Positions 44,721 through 54,546 of a stretch of DNA of 64,000 nucleotides are shown piece after piece (the first letter of the stretch is position 1; each line of letters begins with the position of its first letter). Source of the stretch: Leeuwenhoekiella aequorea (GTDB lineage Bacteria > Bacteroidota > Bacteroidia > Flavobacteriales > Flavobacteriaceae); NCBI RefSeq assembly GCF_004104375.1, contig NZ_QOVM01000005.1, positions 186,001 to 250,000 on the forward strand. The letters run 5' to 3'. The notes under the pieces are model-generated. The model saw only the letters and a program-made list of their open reading frames with translations, ran no database searches and was not told the DNA's origin. The translations under genes were made by a program, and so were the position numbers.

Positions 44721-47700
44721 TTATTTCTCTTTTCTTAAAAATATAGGGGTGTCGTTATTTCTTCCAATGATGTAGTATGTAATATCTTTTATTGTAATCG
44801 ATGTGTGACTGCGGGAAGCTCCTTTAATAATAATATCGTGTTTATTTGTAAACTTAAAATTGCCTTTACCGTCATTAAGTAAAATTATTCCGGTTGAGGC
44901 ATCTTGACGACCTAGTTGGGTGCTTATTTCGCTGTCATTGCCTAGTAACAAAATATCTATATACCCATCAGCATTAAAATCGTCTGTTAATATTGATTTG
45001 GTACTTGAAACTTGTGCCATAAATGGAAGTTTATGCGCTTTAAATTCAAGATTTCCTTTGTTTTCAAAATAAGTAGTATTTAGAGTATAAGCATATTTTT
45101 TATCAGCTTTTTTCAAACTTTCATTAGAAAACAGATCCTCTATACTTGCCTGTGCGAAGGTATTATAACTCAGGAATTTCTTATTAAGAGGAGGAATTTG
45201 TTTTACAAGTTCGTCTTTTGTAGCTAGAACTGTTTGAGTGCCTTTATAAAAATAAGTAGTTATGGGATCTATTTTTCCATTGGCATCAAAATCAAATCTA
45301 TAAAGAGTAATAGGTTCTTCTGCAGATGCAGCTAGTCTCGTGTTAAGTCCCCAATTACCTACAACAAGATCGAGATCACCATCATTGTCAAAATCTTTAG
45401 CGGCAATTGTGTTCCATAAACCATTTGATTTTTTAAAACTGGAGTTTGAACTGCGTTTTAAAAATTGACCTGTATTTATAAAAATTTGAATTGGCATCCA
45501 ATGACCACATACAATAGCATCCTTAAATCCATTACCGGTAAGGTCTGTCCAAATAATATCTTTTATATTTCCGAAGTTAGAAAATTCAGGAGCATATGAT
45601 TGAGTAATATCTTTAAAATTCCCGTTACCATCATTTTGAAAAATATAGCTTTTAGGTGTTGCTCCAAATTCTTGAGGAACTAAATCACTGCTGATTGCTA
45701 GATCTAAATCGCCATCATTATCCAGATCAACAGTACGTATTTGAGATGCATTAATATATAAATCTTTAAAAGCATCTTGACTTTTTCTAAATCCCGTTTT
45801 TGAATTTAAATAGAGTCTGGGAGTTAATGCTTTCCCTTGAGTAAACTCGTTTCCGCCACTAGCAATTAAAATATCTATTTGTCCGTCGCTATTCGCATCA
45901 AACAAAGCTACTGCCGTGTCCTCATTAATTGCATCAGATTGAGAATCGGGTAGAGGCGCATTTATAAATTCCCCATTGGATTTCTGAAGGTAAATTTGAG
46001 TTTCTTGACCTTTTGCTCCCAAAATGATAAAGTCTTCAAGAGCGTCGAGATTTAAGTATCCAGCTCGTACTTGTGGACCTGTGTTTGTATTTGCATATGG
46101 AATTAAAGCATCTCTACTAAACTCAATAGAACTACCATCATTATGTTTAAAATCTACTTTAGGTAATGTATTTGAAATTCTAAGTTCTGAATTTTCAGAA
46201 TTAGGATTAACGCTATCAATTGCATTTTTTTCGTAAAAGGTTAATACCTTTTTTAATGCGACATTCTTTAGCTTCTGCATTTTTCCTGAAGGCCAGGTAA
46301 TACGCATAGAATCAATTCTGCGGGTGCTTCCAGGAGTTAAAAATACAGCCGGCGTAACGGCTGATAAATATCCTCGAGTTGTATAATTTTCTAAAACTTG
46401 AGTTTTACCATTCACAAAGGTGGTGACTTTTGCACCTATTCCGAATCTATTAGCAGAGTCGCTTCTAAGATTTATAGTTATTCCTTTTGAGTAGGTAGTG
46501 TCTTGCGCAGTCCTATTTTCTAGTATGTATGCCTTTTCATTAATATTGTTGACTACTATATCTAGATCCCCGTCATTATCCAGATCTGCATACGAAGCAC
46601 CATTACTAAATGATAAATTTGCTGCCGTCCAATTTTTAGTAACATTTTCAAAATTACCATTGCCTTTATTTTTATACATATAATTGGCAACGTGTGTGGC
46701 TGGTATTTTTTCTATGAACTCCATCTCTTGCTGACTCATAGATTTCCCCAAGCGCTTTTGAATAGATTCATTAGATATAAAATTTACAAAATCCATATTG
46801 TTGGTTGCGCCCAGAATTCCATTTGCGATGTAAATATCTTTGTGTCCGTCATTGTCAAAATCTGCAATTAACGGACTCCAAGACCATTCTGTAGCTGCGA
46901 TGCCACTCTGAAATGCAGTTTCTGCAAACCTGTTTTTCCCAAGATTTATTTGTAAAGCATTTTGCATAAACTGATGGTTATACCCATTACGCAACTGATT
47001 TTGATAAATTGGATATGCATATTCTGTACCTGAAGCTTTTAGTGTCTGTAGATTTTCAGGAAGCATATCTAAGCTTAAAATATCTACAAGGCCATCATTA
47101 TTTACATCTGCAATGTCAGAGCCCATCGAAAAATGGGAAGTATGGCCCAAAATTTCTGAGGTGGTATTTAATTCTTTAAACGTGCCATCTTGCTGATTCA
47201 CGTAGAGATAATCGTTTTCAAAAAAGTCATTTGCGATATATAAATCGGGGTAATTATCATTATTTATATCGCCTACAGAAATACCCAAGCCATATCCTAT
47301 TTTACTAGATAAAATTCCTGCTTGATTTGTATAATCTTTATAGTAACCATTTTCATTTTTATAAAACCGATCTCCATTTAAGGCATCCGGTTGATTGCGA
47401 ATTATCGCACGACCGTAATTTGCATTAGGATGTACTGAATGATTGAGTAGATATACATCCAGATCTCCATCACTATCATAATCAAAGAATGCCGCTTGAG
47501 TAGATAAACCTGAAAAGTTTAAACCGTAAGCTTTTGATTCTTCTTTAAAAGTAGGCACTCCATTTACAATTCCCTGATTCACATATAGTTTGTTATGACC
47601 TTTGAGATTTAAATGACCACTTACGGTGCAAACATATATGTCTAAGAGACCGTCTGCATTGATATCAACTGTGGTAACACCAGTGTTCCAAGTATTGGAA

Positions 47701-48017
47701 AGGTCAATGCCTGCGTGTTTTGAAATATCTTTAAATTTTAGATTTCCAGTATTTAGATAAAGTTTATCTGAAACTTGATTGCCAGTAAAATAAATGTCTG
47801 GAAGATTGTCATTATTAAAATCTGCAACTGCAACACCTGCTCCATTATAGAAATAGAGGTAATTAAGAATATTGAGTTCTGGCGAATTTTTTATTTCGTT
47901 ATTAAAATCGATTCCAGAATCGATCACTTTATTCAATTTGTAGGATTCTTGTGTATTAGTACAAGAATAGAAGCATGCACACCATACAATTAAAATGTAA
48001 AAACGCACTTGTTGCAT
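44721..48017 (-). CDS. FG-GAP/VCBS-repeat and ASPIC/UnbV lipoprotein, first of three paralogues
   Basis: A 1,098-aa lipoprotein with anchor Cys19 in FYSC. Blade loops read VADFNNDNLPDIYF, DYDSDGDLDVYL and DINNDNYPDLYI, then ASPIC/UnbV with ENYTTRGYLSAVTP and ITWPSGKMQKL (about 530-580), then further blades. It follows susD after a 94-bp gap holding a hairpin, so it may be made at lower levels than SusCD. By analogy with surface-glycan-binding lipoproteins beside SusCD it could capture a ligand for import, but its fold is unlike any known SGBP; this is inference. Confidence 0.88.
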   Translation of the reverse strand: MQQVRFYILIVWCACFYSCTNTQESYKLNKVIDSGIDFNNEIKNSPELNILNYLYFYNGAGVAVADFNNDNLPDIYFTGNQVSDKLYLNTGNLKFKDISKHAGIDLSNTWNTGVTTVDINADGLLDIYVCTVSGHLNLKGHNKLYVNQGIVNGVPTFKEESKAYGLNFSGLSTQAAFFDYDSDGDLDVYLLNHSVHPNANYGRAIIRNQPDALNGDRFYKNENGYYKDYTNQAGILSSKIGYGLGISVGDINNDNYPDLYIANDFFENDYLYVNQQDGTFKELNTTSEILGHTSHFSMGSDIADVNNDGLVDILSLDMLPENLQTLKASGTEYAYPIYQNQLRNGYNHQFMQNALQINLGKNRFAETAFQSGIAATEWSWSPLIADFDNDGHKDIYIANGILGATNNMDFVNFISNESIQKRLGKSMSQQEMEFIEKIPATHVANYMYKNKGNGNFENVTKNWTAANLSFSNGASYADLDNDGDLDIVVNNINEKAYILENRTAQDTTYSKGITINLRSDSANRFGIGAKVTTFVNGKTQVLENYTTRGYLSAVTPAVFLTPGSTRRIDSMRITWPSGKMQKLKNVALKKVLTFYEKNAIDSVNPNSENSELRISNTLPKVDFKHNDGSSIEFSRDALIPYANTNTGPQVRAGYLNLDALEDFIILGAKGQETQIYLQKSNGEFINAPLPDSQSDAINEDTAVALFDANSDGQIDILIASGGNEFTQGKALTPRLYLNSKTGFRKSQDAFKDLYINASQIRTVDLDNDGDLDLAISSDLVPQEFGATPKSYIFQNDGNGNFKDITQSYAPEFSNFGNIKDIIWTDLTGNGFKDAIVCGHWMPIQIFINTGQFLKRSSNSSFKKSNGLWNTIAAKDFDNDGDLDLVVGNWGLNTRLAASAEEPITLYRFDFDANGKIDPITTYFYKGTQTVLATKDELVKQIPPLNKKFLSYNTFAQASIEDLFSNESLKKADKKYAYTLNTTYFENKGNLEFKAHKLPFMAQVSSTKSILTDDFNADGYIDILLLGNDSEISTQLGRQDASTGIILLNDGKGNFKFTNKHDIIIKGASRSHTSITIKDITYYIIGRNNDTPIFLRKEK

Positions 48018-48055
48018 ATTGAGAAGAATTCAAATTTTAGGGAATTTACTAATTT

Positions 48056-48088
48056 AAAAGAGAGGACCATTTTAGGATCCTCTCTTTT
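48056..48088 (-). terminator. Hairpin between susD and the FG-GAP genes
   Basis: Arms AAAAGAGAGGA (48056-48066) and TCCTCTCTTTT (48078-48088) form an 11-bp stem with a T tract on both strands. It looks like an intrinsic terminator or attenuator that would lower expression of the downstream five genes relative to susCD. Confidence 0.75.
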
Positions 48089-48111
48089 ATTTAGGCTATA
48101 AATATTAATTA

Positions 48112-49710
48112 TTAGTAACCTGGATTTTGAGTTAAATTAGGGTTAGATAAGAGGGCAATTTCCGGGATTGGAAATAAATTTTTATTTGGGTCACCGGTTA
48201 CTTCTTTCAGACTCCAAGGTGAAGTAAATTGATCAAAACGTACAAGATCATTTCTTCTCCATGTTTCAATAAACAATTCTCTTGCACGCTCATCTAATAA
48301 TGATGTTTCGTCCAGACTGGTAAGAGCAGGAGTATTGTCTCTTTTTGATCTCAAATCATTGACCATTGCTAAAGCTTCTGCTGTTTGACCTTTTCTAAAA
48401 AGAGCTTCAGCTTTCATTAAATATGCATCTGCATATCTAAAAAAGATTTGATGTCTTCTAAAAGATTCTATTAATGGGCTGTCATCGCCAGTATCTGGGA
48501 TAGGATCGTATGGGTGATATTTAAGTAATCTTATACCCTGGACTTCAGTATTACCTACAAGAGCAGGTATTTCCTTTGTAAATGCAAGTGGTCCTCCTTG
48601 TCTATTTTTTAACATTGTTCCATCAGAGTTATACTGTTGACCAATTAGAAAACCATATCCAATACCAAGATTTAAATCATTCGCATTGGTGTTATCCCAA
48701 ACTATACCTCGTCGTTCTTCTTGACCATCACCAGCATAATTAGAATTGGGATCACCCTCAAATTTGTCATAGAATTCAGCCAAAGTAGAGAACCCATTCC
48801 AACCTCCACCAGTATTGTCGGGAGCATTTTGATTATAATGTAAAGAGTTCCATATTCTTGCGGCAACTTCACTTCTTAAGAAAAAGATCGTTTCGGTATC
48901 TTCTGTAGGCTCGAAGATCTCAAAATAATTTTTATCAGATTCAACTGCAAAACCACTTGCAGTTATAGCGTCTACAGCTGCAATTACGGCATCCATATCT
49001 GTAGGGTCAAAAGTTCCGGACCCATTATAAACAGAAGCATTTAAGTACAGCTTAGCCAATAAAAATTGTGCCGCTTGCTTAGTTGCTTTCACAGTTTTTG
49101 TTAAATCTGGACCAGTTGTAGGTAAATCTGCAAGCGCTTCTGTAAGATCTTGCATAACAAAATCATAGGCCTCCATACGGGATAATACTCGTGGGTCTAC
49201 ATCAGGACCTTCAGTCACTTCTCTAAAAGGAACAGAACCAAAAAAGTCCATTACAAAGAACATATTATATGCTCTTAGAAACTTTGCCTCGGCAACAACT
49301 GCAGTCGAAGGATTACTTTCTATAATTTCAGTAGCCCTAAATACATTTTGATTTAAAGTGTTCCAAGAGTTTAAAATAAATATATGAGCTGCATTCCATG
49401 TGTGAGTATGCAATTGTCTCCATACGCCATTATCTCCCCAGTCTGTTCCTCGTGTTGGAACCAGGAGTTCATCAGTAGTAACTTCATTTAGCGCATATAT
49501 ATTATCTTGCCCTTGAAAATCACCACCGACTTTATTATAAAGATCGCTCAAAGAAGATGCAGGATCCGCAAGAGGAGTAAATGTAAAATCTCCTGTATCT
49601 TCACTAATAATAGAATCGGTCTCTTCTATTTCCAAATCTGTACACGATACCAGAATAGCTATAGCAAAAGCTGAAAAGGTAAAGGGTTTAATTAAAGTCT
49701 TTATTTTCAT
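48112..49710 (-). CDS. susD: SusD/RagB-family outer-membrane lipoprotein
   Basis: A 532-aa helical lipoprotein (LVSCTDLEIEE, Cys23) with TPR-like SusD architecture: AKFLRAYNMFFVMDFFG near residues 122-138, QFLLAKLYLNA, and RYADAYLMKAEALFRKG in the C-terminal part. It caps the SusC transporter and captures ligand at the cell surface. It begins 10 bp after susC. No glycosidase accompanies the pair here, so the ligand may not be a polysaccharide. Confidence 0.95.
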   Translation of the reverse strand: MKIKTLIKPFTFSAFAIAILVSCTDLEIEETDSIISEDTGDFTFTPLADPASSLSDLYNKVGGDFQGQDNIYALNEVTTDELLVPTRGTDWGDNGVWRQLHTHTWNAAHIFILNSWNTLNQNVFRATEIIESNPSTAVVAEAKFLRAYNMFFVMDFFGSVPFREVTEGPDVDPRVLSRMEAYDFVMQDLTEALADLPTTGPDLTKTVKATKQAAQFLLAKLYLNASVYNGSGTFDPTDMDAVIAAVDAITASGFAVESDKNYFEIFEPTEDTETIFFLRSEVAARIWNSLHYNQNAPDNTGGGWNGFSTLAEFYDKFEGDPNSNYAGDGQEERRGIVWDNTNANDLNLGIGYGFLIGQQYNSDGTMLKNRQGGPLAFTKEIPALVGNTEVQGIRLLKYHPYDPIPDTGDDSPLIESFRRHQIFFRYADAYLMKAEALFRKGQTAEALAMVNDLRSKRDNTPALTSLDETSLLDERARELFIETWRRNDLVRFDQFTSPWSLKEVTGDPNKNLFPIPEIALLSNPNLTQNPGY

Positions 49711-49720
49711 GTCTATTTTT

Positions 49721-52700
49721 TTAAAAAGTTAAGTTTACTCCTAAACTATATATTCTAGGTCTTGGAAAAGACGAGTAATCAATACCAGCGATGGGTAAAC
49801 CATTTAATAAATCTCCTCCACCTGGCACTACACTCACTTCAGGATCTAAACCACTATAGCTTGTAAGAACAAACAAATTTTGACCAGTTAGGCTAAAGCG
49901 CATTGTTTTAAAGAACCCTACATTTTCCATTGGTACATTATATGCAATAGAGGCAGTTTGTAATCTTAAGAAGTCTCCTTTTTCTAAAAACCTTGTAGAA
50001 ACTGATGCTTCTGCAAATCTACCTTCAACACCTGCTAAGTCGATTACATCTGTAGTAACATTATTTCCACTACCTATTGCACCTCCTGTGAAAAATGCAT
50101 TTGCAGTATTATTATAAATATAATTTCCAGCTTGGCCATTAAAATATAATGAAGCACTCCAATTTTTGTAACTAGCAGATGTTGAAATACCACCAGTTAT
50201 GTCTGGTAAAGCGCTCTTTCCAACAAATTTTTGATTATCCACACCTCCCTCGAAAGTCGGGTTGCCATTATCATCAAACCCTGTGAATTCTCTTAAATAA
50301 AATGAGTATATAGGTCGGCCAGTTTCAAGTCTTTGGGCAAAAGCACCTGTTAGCCCAGCGCCTCGAATTGTACCAGCTGCTAGTCTTCCATCAAAATCTT
50401 GAATTTCATTTTTATTATATGCTAGATTCACACCAATTGTCCAGCTAAAATCGTCACCTTGTAAAATATCGTAATTAAGTGCAGCTTCAACACCAGTATT
50501 TAAAACAACAGCGTCTATATTCTGAAAAAAGAACGGTTGTGGAGATGGCTGAGCGGCATTAATATTAAGTAATAAATCTCGTGTTTCTTTACGATACAAA
50601 TCAAGACTACCACTAAAACGATCATTGTTAAGACCAAAGTCTAATCCTACAGCGTATTGTGTAGTTTCCTCCCATTTTAAATCTGGATTAGGGAACGATA
50701 CGGTTGTAATACCAGGGATGTTGATAGCTCCATCATCGTTAATTCCTCCTCCAGAATATCTTTGTCTCTGTAAAAATTGTCCGTAACTTAAACCATCTTG
50801 ATTTCCTGTAATACCATAACTTAATCTTAATTTAAGAGTGGAGAATGTATCCCCTGCAAAATCTTCATTGTTAATTTTCCAAGCAAAAGCTGCAGAAGGG
50901 AAAATACCGTATTTATTGTTTTTTCCAAATTTAGAAGATCCATCCGCTCGCACTGTAGCAGTAAATAAATATTTATCATTAAGAGTATAATTAACTCTAG
51001 CGAAATAAGATTGAAGTTCATCTGTATTATCAAAAGTATCAGCAAAAACTGATCTTAATGGAAGTGATGTAACATCACCCAAAGATTCACTAGATGGAGA
51101 TGGAAATAGTCTATTAACAAATAAACCAGTCCCTGCAGAGTATCCGTATTGTTGATAGCCTCCTGAAATTAGAGACTCCAAACGTGAAGCTGAAGAATTG
51201 AGATCATCAGCCATTTGATCTAAATTAGTTGATTGGTAACCAAAACCCTCAATGTTTCTTCCTGAAACTTGAAATTCTTGGTAAGAAAAACCTACAAGAG
51301 CATCGAAATTAGAATTGTCAAACGCTTTTTTATAATTAAGCGTTACTTCTAGAAGACGGTTATCATTTTCGATATCATTAAGAGCACCTCTACCATTACC
51401 ACCCGCACCACGAGATACGTTAAAAGTATTGGCGTTTATAGATCCATTTCTAGTTGATTCTGCTCGATCATAGCCTATTGTAGTTTTAGCTGAAAAGTCA
51501 TCAGTAATGTCATATGAAGCAGAAAGGTTAAGTAAAAAACGATCAGTTTCAGATTGACTCTGGAAATTCTGAATTAAATTTAAAGGGTTAATTCTATCTC
51601 CTGGATTAAATGTTGGGTCTGCTGGCCAAGTAGGATTTGCAGAATATGATGCACCTAAAAGATCACCGGTAGATCCTGCACTTCCACTAAGAGGAGGTGA
51701 TTCATCATTAACTCGAGATAAAGTACTTTGCAAAGTAAGCAACAATTTATCATCAAAAAGTCTTTGTGAGGCGTTTAATCGTCCTACAATACGTTCTTGA
51801 GAAGATTTTTGAACTACACCTTCTTGATTCCCGTAATTAAAAGTTGCTCTTACATTACCTGATCCATAATTTTGTGAATAAGCAAAGTTGGTATTAGTAG
51901 AAATAGCAGTTCGGGTTGCAAGAGATTGCCAATCTGTATCATTCCCAAAATCTGTAGCTGATCCACCAAACGCAGCAACTGTACTTAAAAATTGCTGGCG
52001 ATCCAATAAATCATATTCATTTGCAGCATCAGAAACACTTACTTCAGATGAAACCTCAAATGTTCCTCCGCTTGCCCCACCTCGGCCGCTTTTAGTAGTA
52101 ATTATAACTACACCATTTGCTCCACGAGAACCATAAATCGCTGTTGATGAAGCATCCTTAAGAATACTTATGTTTTCAATATCATTAGGATTTAAGAAAC
52201 TCAAAGGGTTTTTTGCAGAACTTGTTCCTACACCAATATTAGAGCCTTCTGCTGATGTATCTCCTGACGGAAGCGGTACACCATCGACTACAAATAGAGG
52301 GTTGTTATTTGAGCGCACAGATGAAGTTCCTCTTATTCGTATTGCAACTCCAGATCCGGGTTCTCCACTACCTGATGCAATTTGAACACCTGCGGTTTTA
52401 CCCTGAATTAGTTGCTCTGGAGAAGATATTACTCCTTTTTGAAAATCTTCAGATGTTACAGAGGCAACAGACCCTGTAGCATCTTTTACAGTTGTTGATC
52501 CATAACCAATAACTACAACTTCTTCTAAGGCAGCCGCATCTTCTTGAAGGGTTACATTAATTGTAGATTTTCCATTAACAGCTACTTCCGTTGCTGAAAA
52601 TCCAACATAACTAAAGATTAATGTGCTACCTGCAGCTACATTATTAATAGTGTAGTTTCCGTCAAAATCTGTTGTAGTACCATTTGTCGTTCCTTTTACG

Positions 52701-52828
52701 AGAACGTTTGCGCCCGGTAAGGGACCATTGGGCTCGGATACTGTTCCCGATACTGTTTGCGCATTTGCTATACCTGCCAGTAAAAGCGAAGCGCAAAAAA
52801 GTATACTTCTAAGTATAAATTGCTTCAT
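49721..52828 (-). CDS. susC: SusC/RagA-type TonB-dependent transporter
   Basis: A 1,035-aa outer-membrane importer. It has a signal peptide (about 1-23, ANA), a carboxypeptidase-like beta-sandwich (VSGTVSEPNGPLPGANV) ending in the GYG segment, a plug with RIRGTSS and the DASSTAIYGSRGANGVVII signature, and a C-terminal barrel ending in LGVNLTF. It lacks an N-terminal STN domain, so regulation by an anti-sigma factor is unlikely. It leads the seven-gene operon. Confidence 0.96.
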   Translation of the reverse strand: MKQFILRSILFCASLLLAGIANAQTVSGTVSEPNGPLPGANVLVKGTTNGTTTDFDGNYTINNVAAGSTLIFSYVGFSATEVAVNGKSTINVTLQEDAAALEEVVVIGYGSTTVKDATGSVASVTSEDFQKGVISSPEQLIQGKTAGVQIASGSGEPGSGVAIRIRGTSSVRSNNNPLFVVDGVPLPSGDTSAEGSNIGVGTSSAKNPLSFLNPNDIENISILKDASSTAIYGSRGANGVVIITTKSGRGGASGGTFEVSSEVSVSDAANEYDLLDRQQFLSTVAAFGGSATDFGNDTDWQSLATRTAISTNTNFAYSQNYGSGNVRATFNYGNQEGVVQKSSQERIVGRLNASQRLFDDKLLLTLQSTLSRVNDESPPLSGSAGSTGDLLGASYSANPTWPADPTFNPGDRINPLNLIQNFQSQSETDRFLLNLSASYDITDDFSAKTTIGYDRAESTRNGSINANTFNVSRGAGGNGRGALNDIENDNRLLEVTLNYKKAFDNSNFDALVGFSYQEFQVSGRNIEGFGYQSTNLDQMADDLNSSASRLESLISGGYQQYGYSAGTGLFVNRLFPSPSSESLGDVTSLPLRSVFADTFDNTDELQSYFARVNYTLNDKYLFTATVRADGSSKFGKNNKYGIFPSAAFAWKINNEDFAGDTFSTLKLRLSYGITGNQDGLSYGQFLQRQRYSGGGINDDGAINIPGITTVSFPNPDLKWEETTQYAVGLDFGLNNDRFSGSLDLYRKETRDLLLNINAAQPSPQPFFFQNIDAVVLNTGVEAALNYDILQGDDFSWTIGVNLAYNKNEIQDFDGRLAAGTIRGAGLTGAFAQRLETGRPIYSFYLREFTGFDDNGNPTFEGGVDNQKFVGKSALPDITGGISTSASYKNWSASLYFNGQAGNYIYNNTANAFFTGGAIGSGNNVTTDVIDLAGVEGRFAEASVSTRFLEKGDFLRLQTASIAYNVPMENVGFFKTMRFSLTGQNLFVLTSYSGLDPEVSVVPGGGDLLNGLPIAGIDYSSFPRPRIYSLGVNLTF

Positions 52829-53289
52829 AAAATTAATTTTAAATTATTTTAGTTTTTAAAAGATTCTGGTTGTTAAATTTATAGAAAAAAATGAATAATA
52901 TCAGCTACTACAACGTTTAAGTTGCGAAATCGTTGTAGTTGAGAACAATAAATTTAATCAGCTAATTGATAATTTATTAGGAATTAATTAATAATTTGAT
53001 AATATCTCCCCTTATTTTTGTGAATTATTGAATGTTTCTACGGATTGTCAACTTTAGCTTCAGTAATTAGTGAGATCATTTAGTATTGTAATTGTAGATA
53101 CTTATTGCTAAATATTTTAATAAAATGTGGCCATATGTGTTCATTTTTAGATTTTAAGCGTCAGATTTCAGAAATTTTCTACCAAATGCTCTTCAAATTA
53201 AATTTCAAGAAGTTTCTTATAAAATTAATAGTTTCTCGTTATCAATTTTTTTTAGTATATCTATTTATTGACACAGTATCTTTGCAAAT
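52829..53289. promoter_or_regulatory. Divergent regulatory region upstream of susC
   Basis: 461 bp without a gene. A 9-bp inverted repeat ACTACAACG (52907-52915) and CGTTGTAGT (52931-52939) lies about 80-110 bp before the susC start and is the best operator or leader-hairpin candidate. The rest is AT-rich, with an A/T palindromic stretch near 52960-53000 and no further structure I can support. Confidence 0.5.
53277..53284 (+). promoter_or_regulatory. -7 box TATCTTTG directly before the flavoprotein gene
   Basis: Matches TAnnTTTG and ends 5 bp before the ATG, so transcription would start at or next to the start codon and give a leaderless mRNA. A near-identical GTATCTTTGCAAA occurs at 58852. 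Confidence 0.5.
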
Positions 53290-54546
53290 ATGAATTATGA
53301 TGTAGTTGTTATAGGTGGTGGTGCTGCCGGTTTTTTTACAGCAATTAACCTTGCAAAACAAAATCAGGAGCTTTCTGTTGTTATTGTCGAGCGTGGAGCT
53401 CAAGTACTGGAAAAAGTTAAGATTTCTGGCGGTGGCAGATGTAATGTTACCCACGCAATATTTGAACCTAAACCTCTTACTGAAAATTACCCTAGAGGGC
53501 AACGCGAACTATTAGGACCTTTTCACACCTTTCTTTCTGGGGATACTATAACTTGGTTTGAAGAGCGTGGGGTTCCGTTAAAAATCGAAGACGATGGCAG
53601 AATGTTTCCTGAAAGTAATAGTTCGCAGACAATTATTGATTGCTTTTTAGAGGAAGCTAAAATCTATAATGTTGATATTAAAACAAAATGGCCGGTAATT
53701 AATATAGAAAATGAGGGGGTCAACTGGAAATTACAAAGTAAAAATGAAAAGCTAAATTGTAAAGTGGTGGTTGTAGCTACAGGAAGTAATCCTAAGATGT
53801 TGAGTCTACTCCAAAATAAAGGCATTGCTATTACATGGACAGTACCTTCTTTATTTACATTTAATATAAAAGATAAACGTATAAATGATCTTGCAGGATT
53901 GTCTACTTTAGCTGAAGTAAGTCTGGAGATCCCAGCTGAGCTAAATGCTAAGAAGAGGGCTTATTTAAATCAAAATCTCAAATATATTAGAGGGCCAGTT
54001 CTTATAACGCACTGGGGTATGAGTGGTCCAGGTATATTGAAGCTTTCTGCTTGGGGAGCTCGCATATTGAACGAGCTTGATTATAAGTTTAATCTATGTG
54101 TGAACTGGCTTCCAGATTTTAAATCTGAATTTTTATATGAGAAATTACGAGATTATAAAGTTGAATTAGCAAAACAGACGTTGCATAAATGGTCACCGTT
54201 TGATTTGCCAAAGCGGTTGTGGCAAAGTCTTCTAAACGCATCAGGTGTTAACCACGAAAAAAAGTGGGCAGATATCACAAAAATTGACATCGAGAATTTA
54301 GTGAAGCAGTTACAAAACGGAATATTTCAGGTTGATGGAAAAAGCACCTTCAAAGAAGAGTTTGTTACAGCAGGTGGTGTTAATCTTAAAGAAATTGATT
54401 TTAAAACTTATCAATCTAAACAACATACTAATCTCTATTTAGTAGGAGAGGTTTTAGATATAGATGCAGTTACCGGTGGTTTTAATTTTCAAAATGCATG
54501 GACGGGAGGTTTTATTGCCGCCAATGCGATTGCAAATAGCTTTTAA
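53290..54546 (+). CDS. BaiN/HI0933-family FAD-dependent oxidoreductase
   Basis: A 418-aa flavoprotein with the Rossmann motif VVIGGGAAGFF at 6-16, the family signature KISGGGRCNVTH (about 45-56), and the closing TGGFNFQNAWTGGF that contacts FAD. Family members include BaiN-like reductases and many unknown flavoproteins; the substrate is unknown. It is the first gene right of the susC promoter region. Its end overlaps the convergent tspO gene by 4 bp. Confidence 0.88.
   Translation: MNYDVVVIGGGAAGFFTAINLAKQNQELSVVIVERGAQVLEKVKISGGGRCNVTHAIFEPKPLTENYPRGQRELLGPFHTFLSGDTITWFEERGVPLKIEDDGRMFPESNSSQTIIDCFLEEAKIYNVDIKTKWPVINIENEGVNWKLQSKNEKLNCKVVVVATGSNPKMLSLLQNKGIAITWTVPSLFTFNIKDKRINDLAGLSTLAEVSLEIPAELNAKKRAYLNQNLKYIRGPVLITHWGMSGPGILKLSAWGARILNELDYKFNLCVNWLPDFKSEFLYEKLRDYKVELAKQTLHKWSPFDLPKRLWQSLLNASGVNHEKKWADITKIDIENLVKQLQNGIFQVDGKSTFKEEFVTAGGVNLKEIDFKTYQSKQHTNLYLVGEVLDIDAVTGGFNFQNAWTGGFIAANAIANSF

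Noticed and set aside
38126-48017. CRISPR-like or tandem DNA repeats in the FG-GAP genes
   Set aside because: The periodicity is at protein level (Asp-rich blade loops); DNA units are diverged and have no conserved spacers.
35863-52828. A standard polysaccharide-utilisation locus
   Set aside because: SusC and SusD are present, but no glycoside hydrolase, lyase, sulfatase or esterase lies in the operon; the GH32/GH65 locus is separate and on other transcripts.
53105-53293. A 62-aa plus-strand gene before the flavoprotein
   Set aside because: AT-rich frame without family features, overlapping the promoter and start of the next gene.
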